Counted from the first letter of the stretch, positions 46,432 through 58,137 are shown. The stretch: DNA of 64,000 nucleotides from Xenoacremonium recifei (GCA_012184525.1 WOFQ01000057.1:124001-188000); one strand, 5' to 3'. Numbers and translations are program-made. The notes: a model not told the origin generated them from the letters alone.

Positions 46432-47570
46432 ATGAGCACGACAACTCAGACCATCACCGCCCCGTTGACCACAACTCTCTCATCGGGGAAACAGGGGGCA
46501 CCAACTAGTACGAAGTTGGCGAAGGCCAAAAAGATCCCGACTTTCGAAGATAAATATGCAGAAAGAAAATGGGCAAAAGGGCAGATGGCTGCGGCTTTCC
46601 GGGTCTTCGCTAAGCTGGGTTATTGCGATGGTGTCGCTGGCCACGTGAGCCTCCGTGGTAAGTGTTCCTTTGTGCCTTGCTTTTAGATACTTCACGAAGC
46701 TCACTCCGATGAAAACGGTGGACATGTTCTTACTCACATTAATAGACCCAGTTCATCCTAATCTCTTCTGGATAAGTTTGTTAGACGCCCCTTAATCACG
46801 AGGCCACCTTTTTTGACCCATGTATTAGACCCGTATGCGAAGCACTTCAGCCTCATCAAGGCTTCGGATTTAGTACTTGTGAATGAGGATGGTGAGATCC
46901 AGGAACCATCTCCATACACTGTCAATGCGGCAGGTTTCATAATTCATTCGACGCTCCATAGCATGCGCCCAGATGTCAATGCTGCCGTTCACATGCATTC
47001 TCCGTATGGACGTGCCTGGTCCGCTTTCGGAAAGCCAATTGAGATGTTGGTTCAAGGTCAGTGAGACTCATGCTCATCTTGAAACATATCATGAAGGTCG
47101 AAATTTAATTTATTATGCATAGACTCGGCCTATTTCTATGACAACCTCTCTGTATATGAAGATTTTGGAGGCACGGTTCTCGCGAAGGAAGAGGGCATGA
47201 AACTGGCTGCATCATTAGGTCCAAAGAAAAAGGCCCTCATCCTTCAAAACCATGGGTACGCAAAGACATGAAGGTCCTCCTTTGAAACAAAACTCTGTCC
47301 GTACTGACCATATGGACTTGCTTTAGAATTATGACTTGCGGCGAGACTGTGGGAGAAGCAGCCGGCCTCTTCATTGCATTAGAACGAGCTTGCCAGACTC
47401 AACTTCTAATTGAAGCGGCGGCCGCGAATGGGGTTCCAAAGAAATACATTCCTGAGAAAGAGATGGAGTATTCCAAAAAGTACGATTACACTCCGGAAAA
47501 CACATACATGTCTTTCCAGCCGGAGTATGAAGTAATTGTGGCCGAGACAAATGGTTCAGTTCTTGAATAG
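46432..47570 (+). CDS. Class II aldolase/adducin-family protein
   Basis: Five exons (46432-46657, 46746-46775, 46829-47056, 47123-47255, 47327-47570) encode 286 residues. The second exon is only 30 bases. The fold is that of metal-dependent fuculose-phosphate-type aldolases: GHVSLRDP, VHMHSPYGRAWSA with the HxH zinc ligands, and LILQNHGIMTCG with the third His. These enzymes cleave or decarboxylate hydroxy-keto acids or sugar phosphates through an enediolate. A retro-aldol step on a 4-hydroxy-2-oxo acid would fit with the aminotransferase and P5C dehydrogenase beside it; that is inference. No targeting signal is seen. Confidence 0.9.
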
Positions 47571-47910
47571 AAATTCAGGGCAGGCAGATATAACACACAA
47601 AACACGCCGCAAGATGAGAGAGACAAAGCCATGTAGCATAGTCTGTGATATTTTCTCGTGAATGAGATTAGTCGTTTCTATGGTCTCGAAAGCGATACGG
47701 CTTTGTATTACTCATTATCTATATTCCCAAGGCTAATGAGAGATGTAAAAAGAAAATGGTAATGATACTACTTCTGCCCTCCTCTATTTACCATTTACTC
47801 GTATCTTCAACCTAGGGGCTACCTATTATGACCCCAAAAGAGGCACTATGGGTAGAAGAGCTAAATTGAATTGTAAATATTTTAGGATATGTTTAGGTTT
47901 CTCTATAAGA
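47571..47910. other. Intergenic, tail-to-tail
   Basis: The spacer is AT-rich, and no feature was found. Confidence 0.5.
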
Positions 47911-49283
47911 CTATTTCCCCTCCTCAATAACTTGATTGACAGATAGTAGGAAGATCTTTACCATTTCCTCCACTTCTGATTCGTTGATTATGAAAGGAGG
48001 AGCAAACAAAATAGCATCAACTGCCGAAGAGCACAAATACACTGCAGCTCCATTTGCTAAACACGCTTCAGCAACTTTGCCTGCAATTGGAGAGCCTGGC
48101 TCTGATTTGAACTCAACCGCTATAAATAAACCAAGCCCCCGGACCTCTTTCAGCCTCGGTGTCGATTCTTGCAATCTCTGGCAGAGCAGTTGCCCTTGCC
48201 TTCGTACGTTGTCGAGTAATTTCTCGGCTACAATTGTTTTCTGAGTCGCGAGCGCAGCTGCGCAGCCAATGGAATGTCCTTGGTAAGTATGCCCACTGAT
48301 AAAAGGATTCGTGAATTGCCCAGTTTGAATAGCATCATAGACCTTCTTGCCAACCAGGATACCAGAGATAGGCTGATACCCAGCACCTAGCCCTTTGCCG
48401 ATGGTCTGGATGTCAGGCCCCAGCTTGCTCAGTGACTGCCACGCATGCAGAGTCCCAACCCTACCCATACCACACATAACTTCGTCGAAGATCAAGAGAG
48501 CTCCATGCCTTTCACAAAGCTCCTTCAATCGGTCGAGATACTCGTGCGCGGCTGGGACCGCGCCTAATGTTGCACCACCAACTGGTTCGACAATGACGGC
48601 TGCAATTGTGTGCGCTCCTAAACGCATGAATGCCTGATCATATTCTGCTATGAGACGATCAACATATGTCGACTCAGACTCTTGAGCCTTCGCATCTCTA
48701 GAGAAGAAGCAACGGGACACGTGATGGAATACGGAGGACAAAAGTGGCTCAAATGGTTTGCGTCGAGGGGGGTTGAATCCGGCCGAGAGTGCACCGAGAG
48801 TGTTTCCATGATATGAATATTGTCGAGAAATGAAGTTCACTCGAGATTTATCGCCTCTAGAAAGATGGTACTGCCTTGCAATCTTGAAAGCGGACTCGAC
48901 AGCCTCCGAGCCTACGTATTGTTAGTCTTCCAACGAAGATATCATATACGATAGAGAGAATAGCCACCGGAGCTTAGGAACATGACCCTTTCAAACGCGC
49001 CATTACTTTGTTCGATCAGGAATTTTGCCAACTCCTCAGCTGGATTGCTTGTGAAAAACGAAGTATGAGCGAAGGCCATTCGTTGGGCCTGATCAACGAT
49101 AGCCTGAATGACTACCGGGTGCCCGTGTCCAAGACAAGACACAGCCGCACCGCTGCTACCGTCAAGCACTTTCTTTCCGTCGGGGCTGTAGATATACACT
49201 CCACGACCACCAGAGGCGGCCGGGTAGGTCTTTGCCAGAGACCGATGGAAGATGGCCGAGGGGCGATCAGATTGCTCAACCAT
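47911..49283 (-). CDS. Class III PLP-dependent aminotransferase
   Basis: Two exons (49283-48968 and 48911-47911; intron 48912-48967) give 438 residues. Recognisable are the N-terminal DGSSGAAVSCLGHGHP, the PLP-phosphate loop SSGSEAVESAFKIARQYH (formed across the intron), the YHGNTLGALS stretch, the cofactor Asp in LLIFDEVMCGMGRVG and the Schiff-base Lys in IQTIGKGLGAGY. This is the acetylornithine/4-aminobutyrate/omega-amino-acid subgroup. It transfers an amino group from an amino acid or amine to a 2-oxo acid. With the neighbours it could remove nitrogen from a glutamate-like intermediate. No targeting signal is evident. Confidence 0.92.
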
Positions 49284-50337
49284 GATGCAGGCAGGGAAAG
49301 CAATCACAGGATCGAGCTCCTAGTGCAAAGATCTACTACCAAAAGTATAAGTATCGAGGGTATTCCTGGCTCATAAATTCCATTTCTGGTTATTGTATAG
49401 AGGAGCTTGCTAAAGAAGAACCCTTCTGTTCAAATTCGCTAGCAGGTGGGTTCAGAGTATCCAGTGAAGGCACCACAGTCTAGTTCATGTTTTCGCCCCG
49501 AAGAGACCGTTCGGTTATCTTTTGTGCAGCCCCCAACTGAGTGAGAATATCTCTGCGATAATACGCCGAAAACTCATTACCAAAATTCATCGGCCTTCTA
49601 CAATGTTTTGGGGAAGCAGACATGTCTCGCCCGACGAAGAAACGCGAAGGGGCATCAATATAAGCCACCCGCGGGTATTGATATTTGAACCAAAAGGTTC
49701 CGGAATTTCTTGATGACCAATATTATCCAACGATCCGGAATCTGAAAATAATAATAGAGATATGGCAGCGCTAGGACAATCACTTTGGGTATGGTTGGCG
49801 CTCGCGCAATCATCCCAAATCAGCCATTTCAGCGAGCTGAAGAGCTGACCATTCCGCATCGAGCCAGTTCCGCGAAATCCCCTCCTTCTCAGCGATTCGC
49901 TGGGACACCAGCCTGTAGCAACAGGCCAGAATTTCTATCAGTGCTCTTTGCCGGAGTCGTAGATGGCCACGTACTCTTATTAGTCTAGCCAGATCCGATG
50001 ATCTCGTGTACGTAAATACTTTTATCCAAGTCTCTCGACAGCGAAGATTGACACGAACCTGCACATTGGATCATGTTGGCCAAGACACCCATGATCGTTT
50101 ATATCCAAATTATACACAATGGCTATTGAAGAGGAATTTTTTGCAATTTCTTAGGAGGCATAGGGCTTTCTATTAAGCAACCAACTTGTTGTGCCATTTC
50201 TGCCAATTGTAGCCTCACGTGATTAACGGTCCGCTAAGGATTGATAAGATTCATCCAGCGCAAAACATCTTCCGTAGCTCAATTCGCTTCTCGTTCTAAT
50301 CTTGTCACGGTCCTCATCCGCCGCCCTGCATACCGCC
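49284..50337. promoter_or_regulatory. Divergent intergenic region
   Basis: This 1.05 kb lies between the aminotransferase and a regulator gene. Short ORFs here lack structure. It is probably promoter for both. Confidence 0.4.
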
Positions 50338-52158
50338 ATGTTTCCTTGCAACACTTGCAAAAAAAGGAATCTCAAATGCGACCTACTGAAACCCCGCTGC
50401 TCGCCTTGCCGGCACTCCCACGTTAAATGTGCCTATGACAAGCCAGTGCGTCAAATATTCGAGTTCAAGGACGAAACTGAGCACGTCACATCCAGTTCTG
50501 GTCGTTGCAAGAAGAGAACCAGGACGATGTCAAGCACAAACGCATCTCAACAGCTGACGCAACGACCACTCAACCGAGAAGCCGAGACCGAAGTTGAATA
50601 CCACGATTCTGGACTCATGATGCCAGACTCTCTTCCTTTACTGGACAATACAGGAATGCCTTGGATGGGAGACCTGCTTGGTTCAAGTCTTGACCAGCAG
50701 CAGTGGGGATTAGACACGGACTTAGATATACTTTGGGGCTCAGTTCCCAATCCGATCGCCGCCGAAAACTTCCAGGTCGAAAGTCCAGACGGACCTATCC
50801 GTGCATCCGAGCAATTAATTACCGGGTCTATCATACCAGTCCAGGAGTACAAAGATCCAATCTTGGGCTCTCCTTCAGTAGTTTCGGACAGAGTTTTGGC
50901 ACAACATTACACCCAGAACTTGACAGCAAAGTACACTTCAAAAGTTAAAGGCTGGAACAATCATACGTACTTCTTCAATCGCTTCATCTCAAGCCATCAG
51001 TTCGTAATATCCTCTCTCTATGCATGGACAGCTGCGCATCTCTTCTGCAACGGCACTCTGAGCACGGGACTCAATGCGATAGAATACTACAACAAGAGCT
51101 TGGCTGGCTTGGAAGATCAGCTGGGCATTCGTCTGTTAGCTGAGACGGGGACAGAAGAAGATGTTCAGATCTGCCGCCAGCTTCTCAAACGCGATGAGGA
51201 GGACCTGGATGCCGTGACAGTGACTTTATACTTCTTAGCTTGGACTGATCTCCTCCTTTCAAGAAAGTCATCTTTACGGCGAATGATCAGTCTTGAAGCT
51301 TCGCTCTTGGACCTTCATGGCCGTGCCCAACCGCAATCCTTCTTCGTACGAATGGCAGTCTGGTTCTGCTTTCTCGATGCTCGCACGTGCCTGTTCAACC
51401 AAGGGAATGATCGAATCATCCAATCCATGGGGGACGATTCGGGATTGATGAGAGCGGTGGAAGAGTCCCACGATTTTCTCCAGAGAGAATACAGCTTGCT
51501 TTACCCCGAGGAAGCACGACGGTGGGACGAGGCTCATAGGCCTTTATACATCGCCACCTGCCGTCTAGTGGGCTTACTAGGAAGAATCTCCAGGAGCGAT
51601 GGCAATGCGTCCAACTTGGATCATCAACTTACCATCAGAGAGACCTTGGACGACATTGGACGGGTGAGTAACCTAAACTAGAGGTTAACGAGTTCGGAGA
51701 TTGACCCTTGTTAGGATCTTAAGCGCATCGACGAGACCAAAGCCTCCGAAAATAAGGTGTTGTCCATTTACTTGACCACCAACACCCTCTTTCACGCGGT
51801 GAAAATTTACGCATCGAGAATGCATGAATCCAATGAAGCTTTATACGCAGGCAATACACATGCGGAAAAGATCATTACCTTTACTCGCGATTTCTACCAG
51901 AAACTGAAACGCCCGCGAACGGAGGCTCCCCCAACCAAAATATGGCCAATACCGCTAGTGATGGCTGCGATTGAGTCTAAAGATCCGATTTACAGGGAAT
52001 GGGCGCTACAGAAAATAAGGGATTGTTCTCACGCAGGGAAACACTTCGTGAACGCCTGCGCTTTTGTGGAAAAAGTACAGGCCGCTGAGGAGGCGACAGG
52101 CTGTCGCAGCAATTTGCTCTCGGTTGCCCAAGAGATGGGCGATGATTTTGTTCTCTAA
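50338..52158 (+). CDS. Zn(II)2Cys6 transcription factor
   Basis: Two exons (50338-51663 and 51715-52158) encode 589 residues. The ATG at 50338 is followed at once by the zinc cluster (CNTCKKRNLKCD, then CSPCRHSHVKC) with exact 2-6-6-2-6 spacing at residues 4-31. A polar linker follows, then a helical Fungal_trans_2-like region: HYTQNLTAKYTSKVKGW, TAAHLFCNGT and LYFLAWTDLLLSRKSSLRRM. This resembles regulators of catabolic pathways. The gene is upstream of, and on the same strand as, the C45-type hydrolase, and head-to-head with the aminotransferase, so it is a second candidate regulator of the block. Confidence 0.9.
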
Positions 52159-52493
52159 TCGACTTTAATGAGTGTCGCTTGTCTGGTCTGAAATGGCTAC
52201 AAGGCGAGCAAGGTTAGCTCTTCTCGTTGGTAGACTCGTCGCCGATTTGCACCTTTTTGGACAGAACGGCGACGCGCTATCAGAAAGTTTGAGCACATCC
52301 GACACAGGCGCACCTACACCCTCGAATTGCGACAAGGTCCTCCTCTTGCTACTATAAATGTCCTCCATACCTCTTGGGACCTTGCTCATGCTCGAGGCAG
52401 ATCCACACAGGCCAACGTTAAGACCCTTCCTTCCATGCTTAGACTGCTACACCATTCTCAACAATCTACATATCATTTCTACAAAACTTCGAT
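52159..52493. promoter_or_regulatory. Promoter of the C45-type hydrolase
   Basis: This 335-base spacer lies between same-strand genes. Nothing specific is seen in it. Confidence 0.4.
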
Positions 52494-53826
52494 ATGCTTC
52501 ATAGTTCATCTCATTATCAGCATATAGTTGTGAAGGGAACGCCCTACGAAAGGGGTTTCGCTCATGGAAAACAGGCAAGCGGAAAGGTTCGCGCCAATAT
52601 CGAGTACTACAAGCTTCCGGGAAAGCTGCCGCATCGGTAAGAGAAAAATACCACGGTTGACTTGGGTGACTTATATTGATTCAAGAAACCTGACTTTCAT
52701 TCGTAGTTCCATATCTTCCAAGATCATCGACACTGTGTATCTTCCAGCCTTTGAGAAGTTCTATCCCACAGGGCTCGAAGAAATCAGAGGCATTGCAGAT
52801 GGTGCAAACGTACCTGTCGAGGACGTCATTCTCCTAAATGCGCGATACGACTTGGGCAGATGCATACATCGCCTTCAAAATGGTGGCAACACTCCGCAGC
52901 AACTCGACGGCCACGACGAATGCACGAGTGGCTTTTTTTATCCCGATGCAATGGCCTCTGGTCACGCTCTCGCCGTGCACAATTGGGACATGTCCAGCCA
53001 TCTGTACAATCAAGACCTCATAATCTATCTTGAGGTCTACCCAGACCCATCTGAGAATCGCCCTTCAATGTTCCTCCTCACGGAAGCTGGGCAATTGATC
53101 CGAAGCGGTATGAATTCTGCCGGATTGTCGGTAACAGCCAACTCCTTGTTGTCAAGCGAGGATTACGTCCCGGTCTCTCATATCGATCAAGACGGAGTCT
53201 ATCACGAGGTCGAGAATCCGAGACCTGTTCTGCCTCTCTCTATAGCCAGACGAGTCTTCCTCGAATACAGTAATTATGCTGAGGGCCTCCTTGCTCTCAA
53301 TGCTTTTCCTCGCCATGTCGCTGGAAATCTACACGTCTCAACCGCGGAGGGGTTCGCGATGGCCTTGGAAGTTTCGCCAGGAAGAATCTACAAGTTCTAC
53401 GGCAAGATTGACGATCGCTACCTGATCCACAGTAATCATTTCCTGAGTCCAGAATTCCTGAGTCGGGACGACGTCTTTGATCGATGCCCAGGCGGTAGCA
53501 GTTGGTTTCGATGTTTGCGGGCAGAGAAAGGCGTCAGGGCAGACTGCGTAGTAGGCCGTTTGACACCTGAGAAGATAAAGACCGCCTTCTCGGACCATCT
53601 CGCATATCCCGAGAGCTTATGCAATCATCACAACACTAACCAGAACAGAAGCACAAGTACAGATCTCTCAAATTTTACGTCCAAGCCAAACATGACTGTA
53701 GCCTTCGTCATCTACGATCTTCCAGAGCGAACAATAACGGCCTGTAAAGGACCACCATGCCAGGGAGTATTGCAGGTTTTCAAGCTAGATCAGAGACTGC
53801 AGTCAAAGCCTGAACCAGAAGATTAG
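52494..53826 (+). CDS. Acyl-CoA:6-APA acyltransferase-like Ntn hydrolase (peptidase C45 family)
   Basis: Two exons (52494-52636 and 52707-53826) encode 420 residues. The N terminus has VVKGTPYERGFAHGKQ, typical of the family, then EEIRGIADGANV, VEDVILLNARYDL, the nucleophile region DECTSGFF with Cys at residue 120, and HNWDMSS. Proteins of this family cut themselves before that Cys to expose it, then hydrolyse or transfer acyl groups on amides. Known fungal members include the penicillin acyltransferase and its homologues of unknown role. This one ends without a peroxisomal SKL-type signal, unlike the penicillin enzyme. No other beta-lactam gene is near, so amide hydrolysis within the catabolic block is as likely. 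An exon starting at the downstream ATG (52564) would lose the conserved start. Confidence 0.88.
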
Positions 53827-54089
53827 TCATGATCCAAGAGAGGGGTTGATCGATCGAAGGATATCATGTTCATTGAAATGAGGAAGAAGTAATAACCATA
53901 TGCTTTCGTGTCCACCGTATCATGTGCCGTTTATGTATATGCAGGAGAGTAACCGTCGTGAAATACCTAGCAAATGAAGCATAAGAAATTTCCGAGATAG
54001 TGAGGGTCTCTCAGAATCGAAGTATTCTAGTCTATCTTCTATGAACCTCTAAACTATGTTGCAGTCTTGGGCATCGCTCCAATCCAGAT

Positions 54090-54636
54090 TTAGCATCCAG
54101 TCACTGTGCATTGCACAAGCGTGTTGTACTCCTGCGAACCATCCGAACCACAGTCTTCCGACCAACCGCCCCAGTACTCGCAAGTACCGATCTGGACGTT
54201 GTTGTTGCTGGCGTCATACACATTGGCAAAATGAGCCCCATCGACACATTTAGTCGCAGTATCGCAAACTCCGCCGCAGTTACCGGTGCCATCAGGGTCT
54301 GCAAGGTAGAAAGTATCCCCGTTGCAGTGCGAACTGTCGTAATGGAAGTTGATATTGCACCAGTTGTACTCCAGCTCGCCCGAATCATTGGTCTCTGGCT
54401 CTCCGAATTGGCTGCCAATTGTGACGGCGTCGCAACTAAGGATAGTTCCATCCCACAGACCTCCCTAGTGATAGGTTAGGTACCCAGTAATGCGAAACAA
54501 GCGCAGATTTACTCACCAGGTTGAAGTCGTTGTTACCTTGCCACATTTCGCCGCTGTAGCCACCAATAAAGAAGTTCCAGTCGGCGAAGGAAAACCCAGC
54601 AAGGGCTGCAACGGAGGCAAGTGTAAGAACGCGCAT
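54090..54636 (-). CDS. Small secreted protein with ten cysteines
   Basis: Two exons (54636-54517 and 54464-54090; intron 54465-54516) give 164 residues. It opens with a signal peptide (MRVLTLASVAALAGFSFA) and the mature part is about 146 residues with ten Cys, enough for five disulfides. The mature protein is rich in Asn, Asp, Gly and Trp (GGYSGEMWQGNNDF, then CEYWGGWSEDC) and ends TVTGC. I recognise no domain. The composition fits small secreted proteins of ascomycetes that act as antimicrobials, surface proteins or effectors, but no activity can be read from the sequence. A TATTTAAA-like element lies about 115-125 bases upstream. Confidence 0.82.
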
Positions 54637-55693
54637 TTTGTTCAGGAAATGAATGAAGCTTTGAGGGCAATGAAGTTGTTTGACGCGTTAGAAATGTCTA
54701 TGGATCGTTGTTGGTGTTGTTCCTGGTTTCCATGGACGACTCAACTCAAGTTTAAATACCCCATGACGACGCTGATCTTGCACCCTTGTGTTCAGAGCCT
54801 TCCAATTTCCATCTCGCATCAGTTGAGCGATGGAAGGGACTTTTTCCTTGGTTCAGCCTGGTGTGCTCAGAAGTCAACTGCAGCGAGCGTGGGCTGATAA
54901 TGGTTTGCCATTCGCAGGCCCGACAAAGGTTGTCTCTCTCACCTGAGCATAGTGTTGAAGATCTATGTCGTGAAGCTGAACGTTCGGACCTCTCGTGTGG
55001 AGAAATAAACGTCATGCTCCTAGTGATGGCTTCCTAATGACGTAAAGGCTCTAGGCTGCAGGAATTTTTTCCTGAAGATCACGAGATCCTTGGTGCGATA
55101 TACGGCTTCCTTCGTGTTGAATCATAGCCTTCCGGTCCACATCCCTAAGTTCTACTTGACGAACTTCCCCTCTTGATTCCGTTCAGCCCGGATGTGGCAA
55201 CATTGATCCCTGATCAGGAAGGTGCCGAACCAGCGTGTCAGCGTCAATTATTGATGATGTGCAAACACTCTGGACTAGGATTGAGGCTCAAAGCTCAGGT
55301 CTGGACGCCACTGCACCCAACCTAAGTAAAGTCTTGCTTCAAGCCCATAGCTATCGTATCAATTGCTTGTCCTAACCCCCAATGTTTGACAAGACATCCT
55401 CAAGTTTTAATGTCCTTCGTTCGGAGCCTCTTATTATTAACGAGACTGACATTTCGCTTGAGTCGAATAAGGTTAAATGTCCCTGTAAATCGTTTCGTGG
55501 CGATGTAACCACGCCAGGGAAAGCTTATCGGGACAATTTGCATTCAGCCTATTCTTGCATCCAGCACTTCGATGTGCTCCATTGAGCATATGCAACGAAG
55601 TCACAGCTGGCATCTAAAGAACAGTAAACAGTTGCTAAAGGCACTCCGATACGAGGATTCTCCGAGGGCGTTTAATCTTTCCGCCAAGCGTCT
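54637..55693. other. Intergenic
   Basis: It is the upstream region of the secreted-protein gene, with a TATTTAAA-like element near 54752-54760, plus the 3' flank of the HD-domain gene. No other gene is seen. Confidence 0.45.
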
Positions 55694-56455
55694 TTATAGA
55701 CCAGGGAACCCTTTCTTCTCCCATTGCAGCAAGCCATCCATTGCGGTTATCACCAGAGTGGTGAAGGAATTCTCCGCTGCCATTTTCACATACTCTTTTT
55801 GGCCTCTTCCCTTCATGTCATATCCAAAGGTTAGCCCAAACTCCATGGTGAAGTTGTCAAACGTCGTATGAGGCTTGCGTTCGCAAGTGCAGCACAAAGC
55901 GCCCACCAGGCTCTCCTTGAATCCGTCCCGTGGTATTAATCTTGTCACAGCAATGTACTGATCTCTCGAAACGTATTGGCCCGGAAAATCTGGTCCAAAC
56001 AGATAAATCATAACTGCGCGCTGTGTCAAGGCAACTTCTAGCTCCTTGTGTATGGCGATGGATGGGGAAGTGTGCAGCACAATGGAATCCCATACAAGCT
56101 GAAGAGTTGGTTTATCCCACTTCCCACTGAAACGCTTTTCGACGAACTCCCTTGCGATGTCGGCACTATCAACCTCCCATCTCTTGTCGGTCAAGAGCAA
56201 TTCTACGTGATGGGATTGACCCAGGTCGTGCATGAGAATAGAATAGAGAACAGCCTCCAAGTTCAAGTCTTCTCCCTTGAAATCTGGATGTTCAGCAGCG
56301 ATGATGAGGGCGAAGTACGCTGTGCGGACACAGTGAAGGGCGGTTGCCAGAGGGAGATGTTCAAAAATAAATCCGTGTGCTTTACGCAACAATGGCGTCG
56401 CTGGGAAGTTGAAATCAATCCCGATAATGTCGGGAAATGGATATGTCAGTGACAT
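55694..56455 (-). CDS. HD-domain protein, cyanamide-hydratase-like
   Basis: A single exon encodes 253 residues. The metal-binding pattern of the HD fold is present: H41 in ALHCVRTAYF, H76-D77 in ILMHDLG, and later histidines in IVLHTSP. The layout (about 250 residues, N-terminal FPATPLL, HD at residue 76, C-terminal CCTCERKPH) resembles the fungal cyanamide hydratase and Ddi2 group, which turn cyanamide into urea. The similarity is by arrangement rather than long identical stretches, so other HD hydrolases are possible. Its neighbours (nitrilase, transporter, regulator) lend weight to a cyano-compound role. It is head-to-head with the alpha/beta hydrolase gene. Confidence 0.78.
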   Translation of the reverse strand: MSLTYPFPDIIGIDFNFPATPLLRKAHGFIFEHLPLATALHCVRTAYFALIIAAEHPDFKGEDLNLEAVLYSILMHDLGQSHHVELLLTDKRWEVDSADIAREFVEKRFSGKWDKPTLQLVWDSIVLHTSPSIAIHKELEVALTQRAVMIYLFGPDFPGQYVSRDQYIAVTRLIPRDGFKESLVGALCCTCERKPHTTFDNFTMEFGLTFGYDMKGRGQKEYVKMAAENSFTTLVITAMDGLLQWEKKGFPGL

Positions 56456-57324
56456 AGCTCAAACCCGGATATTATAAAGGGCTTGACTTTCATATGGAGT
56501 CATAGTGAGGAGATGTGCTGGTTTTATACAAGAACGCCCAAAACTGTCAATGCTATAGCCAAGCGACTCCAATCCCTTCTTGGGTACGAAGTATTCCTCG
56601 TCTAGGCACGCCTCCCTCTGAGCCAACCTAACGCGAACCGTCGCTTATCGCTATTCTTGATCTCAGTAATTGATCGCCCGAATTCGAGACCCCAAAGGAG
56701 ATGCAAAGATTCCAATCGAAATCGCTATTTCCGATGGGTTTCGGCAATATATACAAACCATGTGCCGCCTCTTTCATCGATCAACCAATGTAACAACCGC
56801 CATTCATCAAGCTCTTCAGCTAAAAGACATATGGCCTTAAATACCTGCCCGACATCCGATACCACCCGGAGATCTAACAGGAACTATGTCCGTTAGTTTC
56901 CTCTGCGAATGCAGGCTTTCGAAAAGATTTGTCACTTCCGCATCATGCATGTGGAATCAACGCTGGAGGAAGGCAACAATTGCATCACGCCCAAGATCAA
57001 ACATGGGAGGCATCTAGCTACATTAACCAGCTCATCGCATTACTGGATAGTTCCTTTCGCAATTGCATTCCTTTTCCTGCTGCCCGTATAATTGACTTCT
57101 CCATCCGACACGACACACATCACGGCATTGCGAGGTTGTCTTCCGATCTTCACAGTGCCTTCTATAGCAGTCTTTGCTAGCGTACTTCGGAAGTTACAGT
57201 TGGTGGCCAGCACTACGTCAACTAGAGCAAATAATCTCCAGGGCGTCTTCCTAGGCCTCACTCACAGGGCGTCCGCATCTAGCCAATTCATTTCTCGACC
57301 ATCTCCGACACCTCTACATCCAAG
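56456..57324. promoter_or_regulatory. Divergent promoter, HD protein and alpha/beta hydrolase
   Basis: This 869-base head-to-head region is rich in C and T in its last third, before the ATG at 57325. No gene is seen. Confidence 0.4.
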
Positions 57325-58137
57325 ATGTCAAAAACGGTGACCCGACAGATTTCGGTGCAGCCCGAAGTCGCAATTAATGTCGTTATCAGTAACGCTCGTG
57401 CTTTTAACAATCTTGCATCGCCAACTATCGTTTTCCTACATTATTGGGGCGGCTCGTCTAGGACTTGGTCCAGTGTCAATGGCATTCTTTCTGAGAGCTT
57501 TGATACAGTGGCAATAGATCTTCGCGGATGGGGCGATTCAACCGGTCCCAGCAAGGAGGACGCGTATAGCATTGCTCTCAATGCATCGGATGTCGAGGCT
57601 GTGATCGCGACACTTGGGCTGCAGAAGTTTATATTGGTTGGTCTATCAATGGGAGCCAAAGTGGCACAGCTCGTTGCAGGTCGTCAACTTCAGGGACTTC
57701 AAGGTATCGTCCTTGTCAGTCCAGCTCCCCCAACACCCTTCATTCTCAACGATGAGATGCGAGAGCAACAAATCCACGCCTACGATAATGCGGAGAACGC
57801 TAGATTTGTCGCTGTTAATGTATTGACTGCCTCCTCGCTGCCGGAAGCTACCATTTCGCAATTAGTGGAGGACATGTTGAGGGGTAATCGCTTTGCGAAA
57901 GCGGCTTGGCCAGCGCATGCCATGGCAGAGGACATCTCGGGTACGGTGGAGAGCATAACGGTACCAGTACTGATTGTTGCGGCGGAGGAGGATGTTGTCG
58001 AGCCGCTAGAAGGGGTTCGATCCAAAGTTCAAGGCCTAATCCCGGGTTCAGAGATCGTAGTGCTTAAAGGATCAGGACATCTATCGCCGATAGAAAAGCC
58101 GGAGGAGGTTGCACAGGCCATCAAGATGATTCTATAG
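57325..58137 (+). CDS. Alpha/beta-hydrolase fold enzyme
   Basis: A single exon encodes 270 residues. IVFLHYWGGSSRTW forms the oxyanion region, DLRGWGDST follows beta-4, and the nucleophile elbow GLSMGA has Ser108. A late VLIVAAEEDVV segment carries an acidic residue, and GSGHLSP holds the catalytic His. Enzymes of this type hydrolyse esters, lactones, amides or C-C bonds, or open epoxides. The sequence does not pick among them. Tail-to-tail with the nitrilase, it may act on the acid or amide derived from the same substrate. No signal peptide is present, so it is cytosolic. Confidence 0.9.
   Translation: MSKTVTRQISVQPEVAINVVISNARAFNNLASPTIVFLHYWGGSSRTWSSVNGILSESFDTVAIDLRGWGDSTGPSKEDAYSIALNASDVEAVIATLGLQKFILVGLSMGAKVAQLVAGRQLQGLQGIVLVSPAPPTPFILNDEMREQQIHAYDNAENARFVAVNVLTASSLPEATISQLVEDMLRGNRFAKAAWPAHAMAEDISGTVESITVPVLIVAAEEDVVEPLEGVRSKVQGLIPGSEIVVLKGSGHLSPIEKPEEVAQAIKMIL

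Noticed and set aside
50338..53826. Beta-lactam biosynthesis cluster suggested by the acyltransferase-like gene
   Set aside because: Neither ACV synthetase nor isopenicillin N synthase is present, and the family has many non-penicillin members.
54101..54451. 116-residue ORF on the minus strand in another frame
   Set aside because: It overlaps the second exon of the secreted Cys-rich protein, has no features and is a shadow frame.
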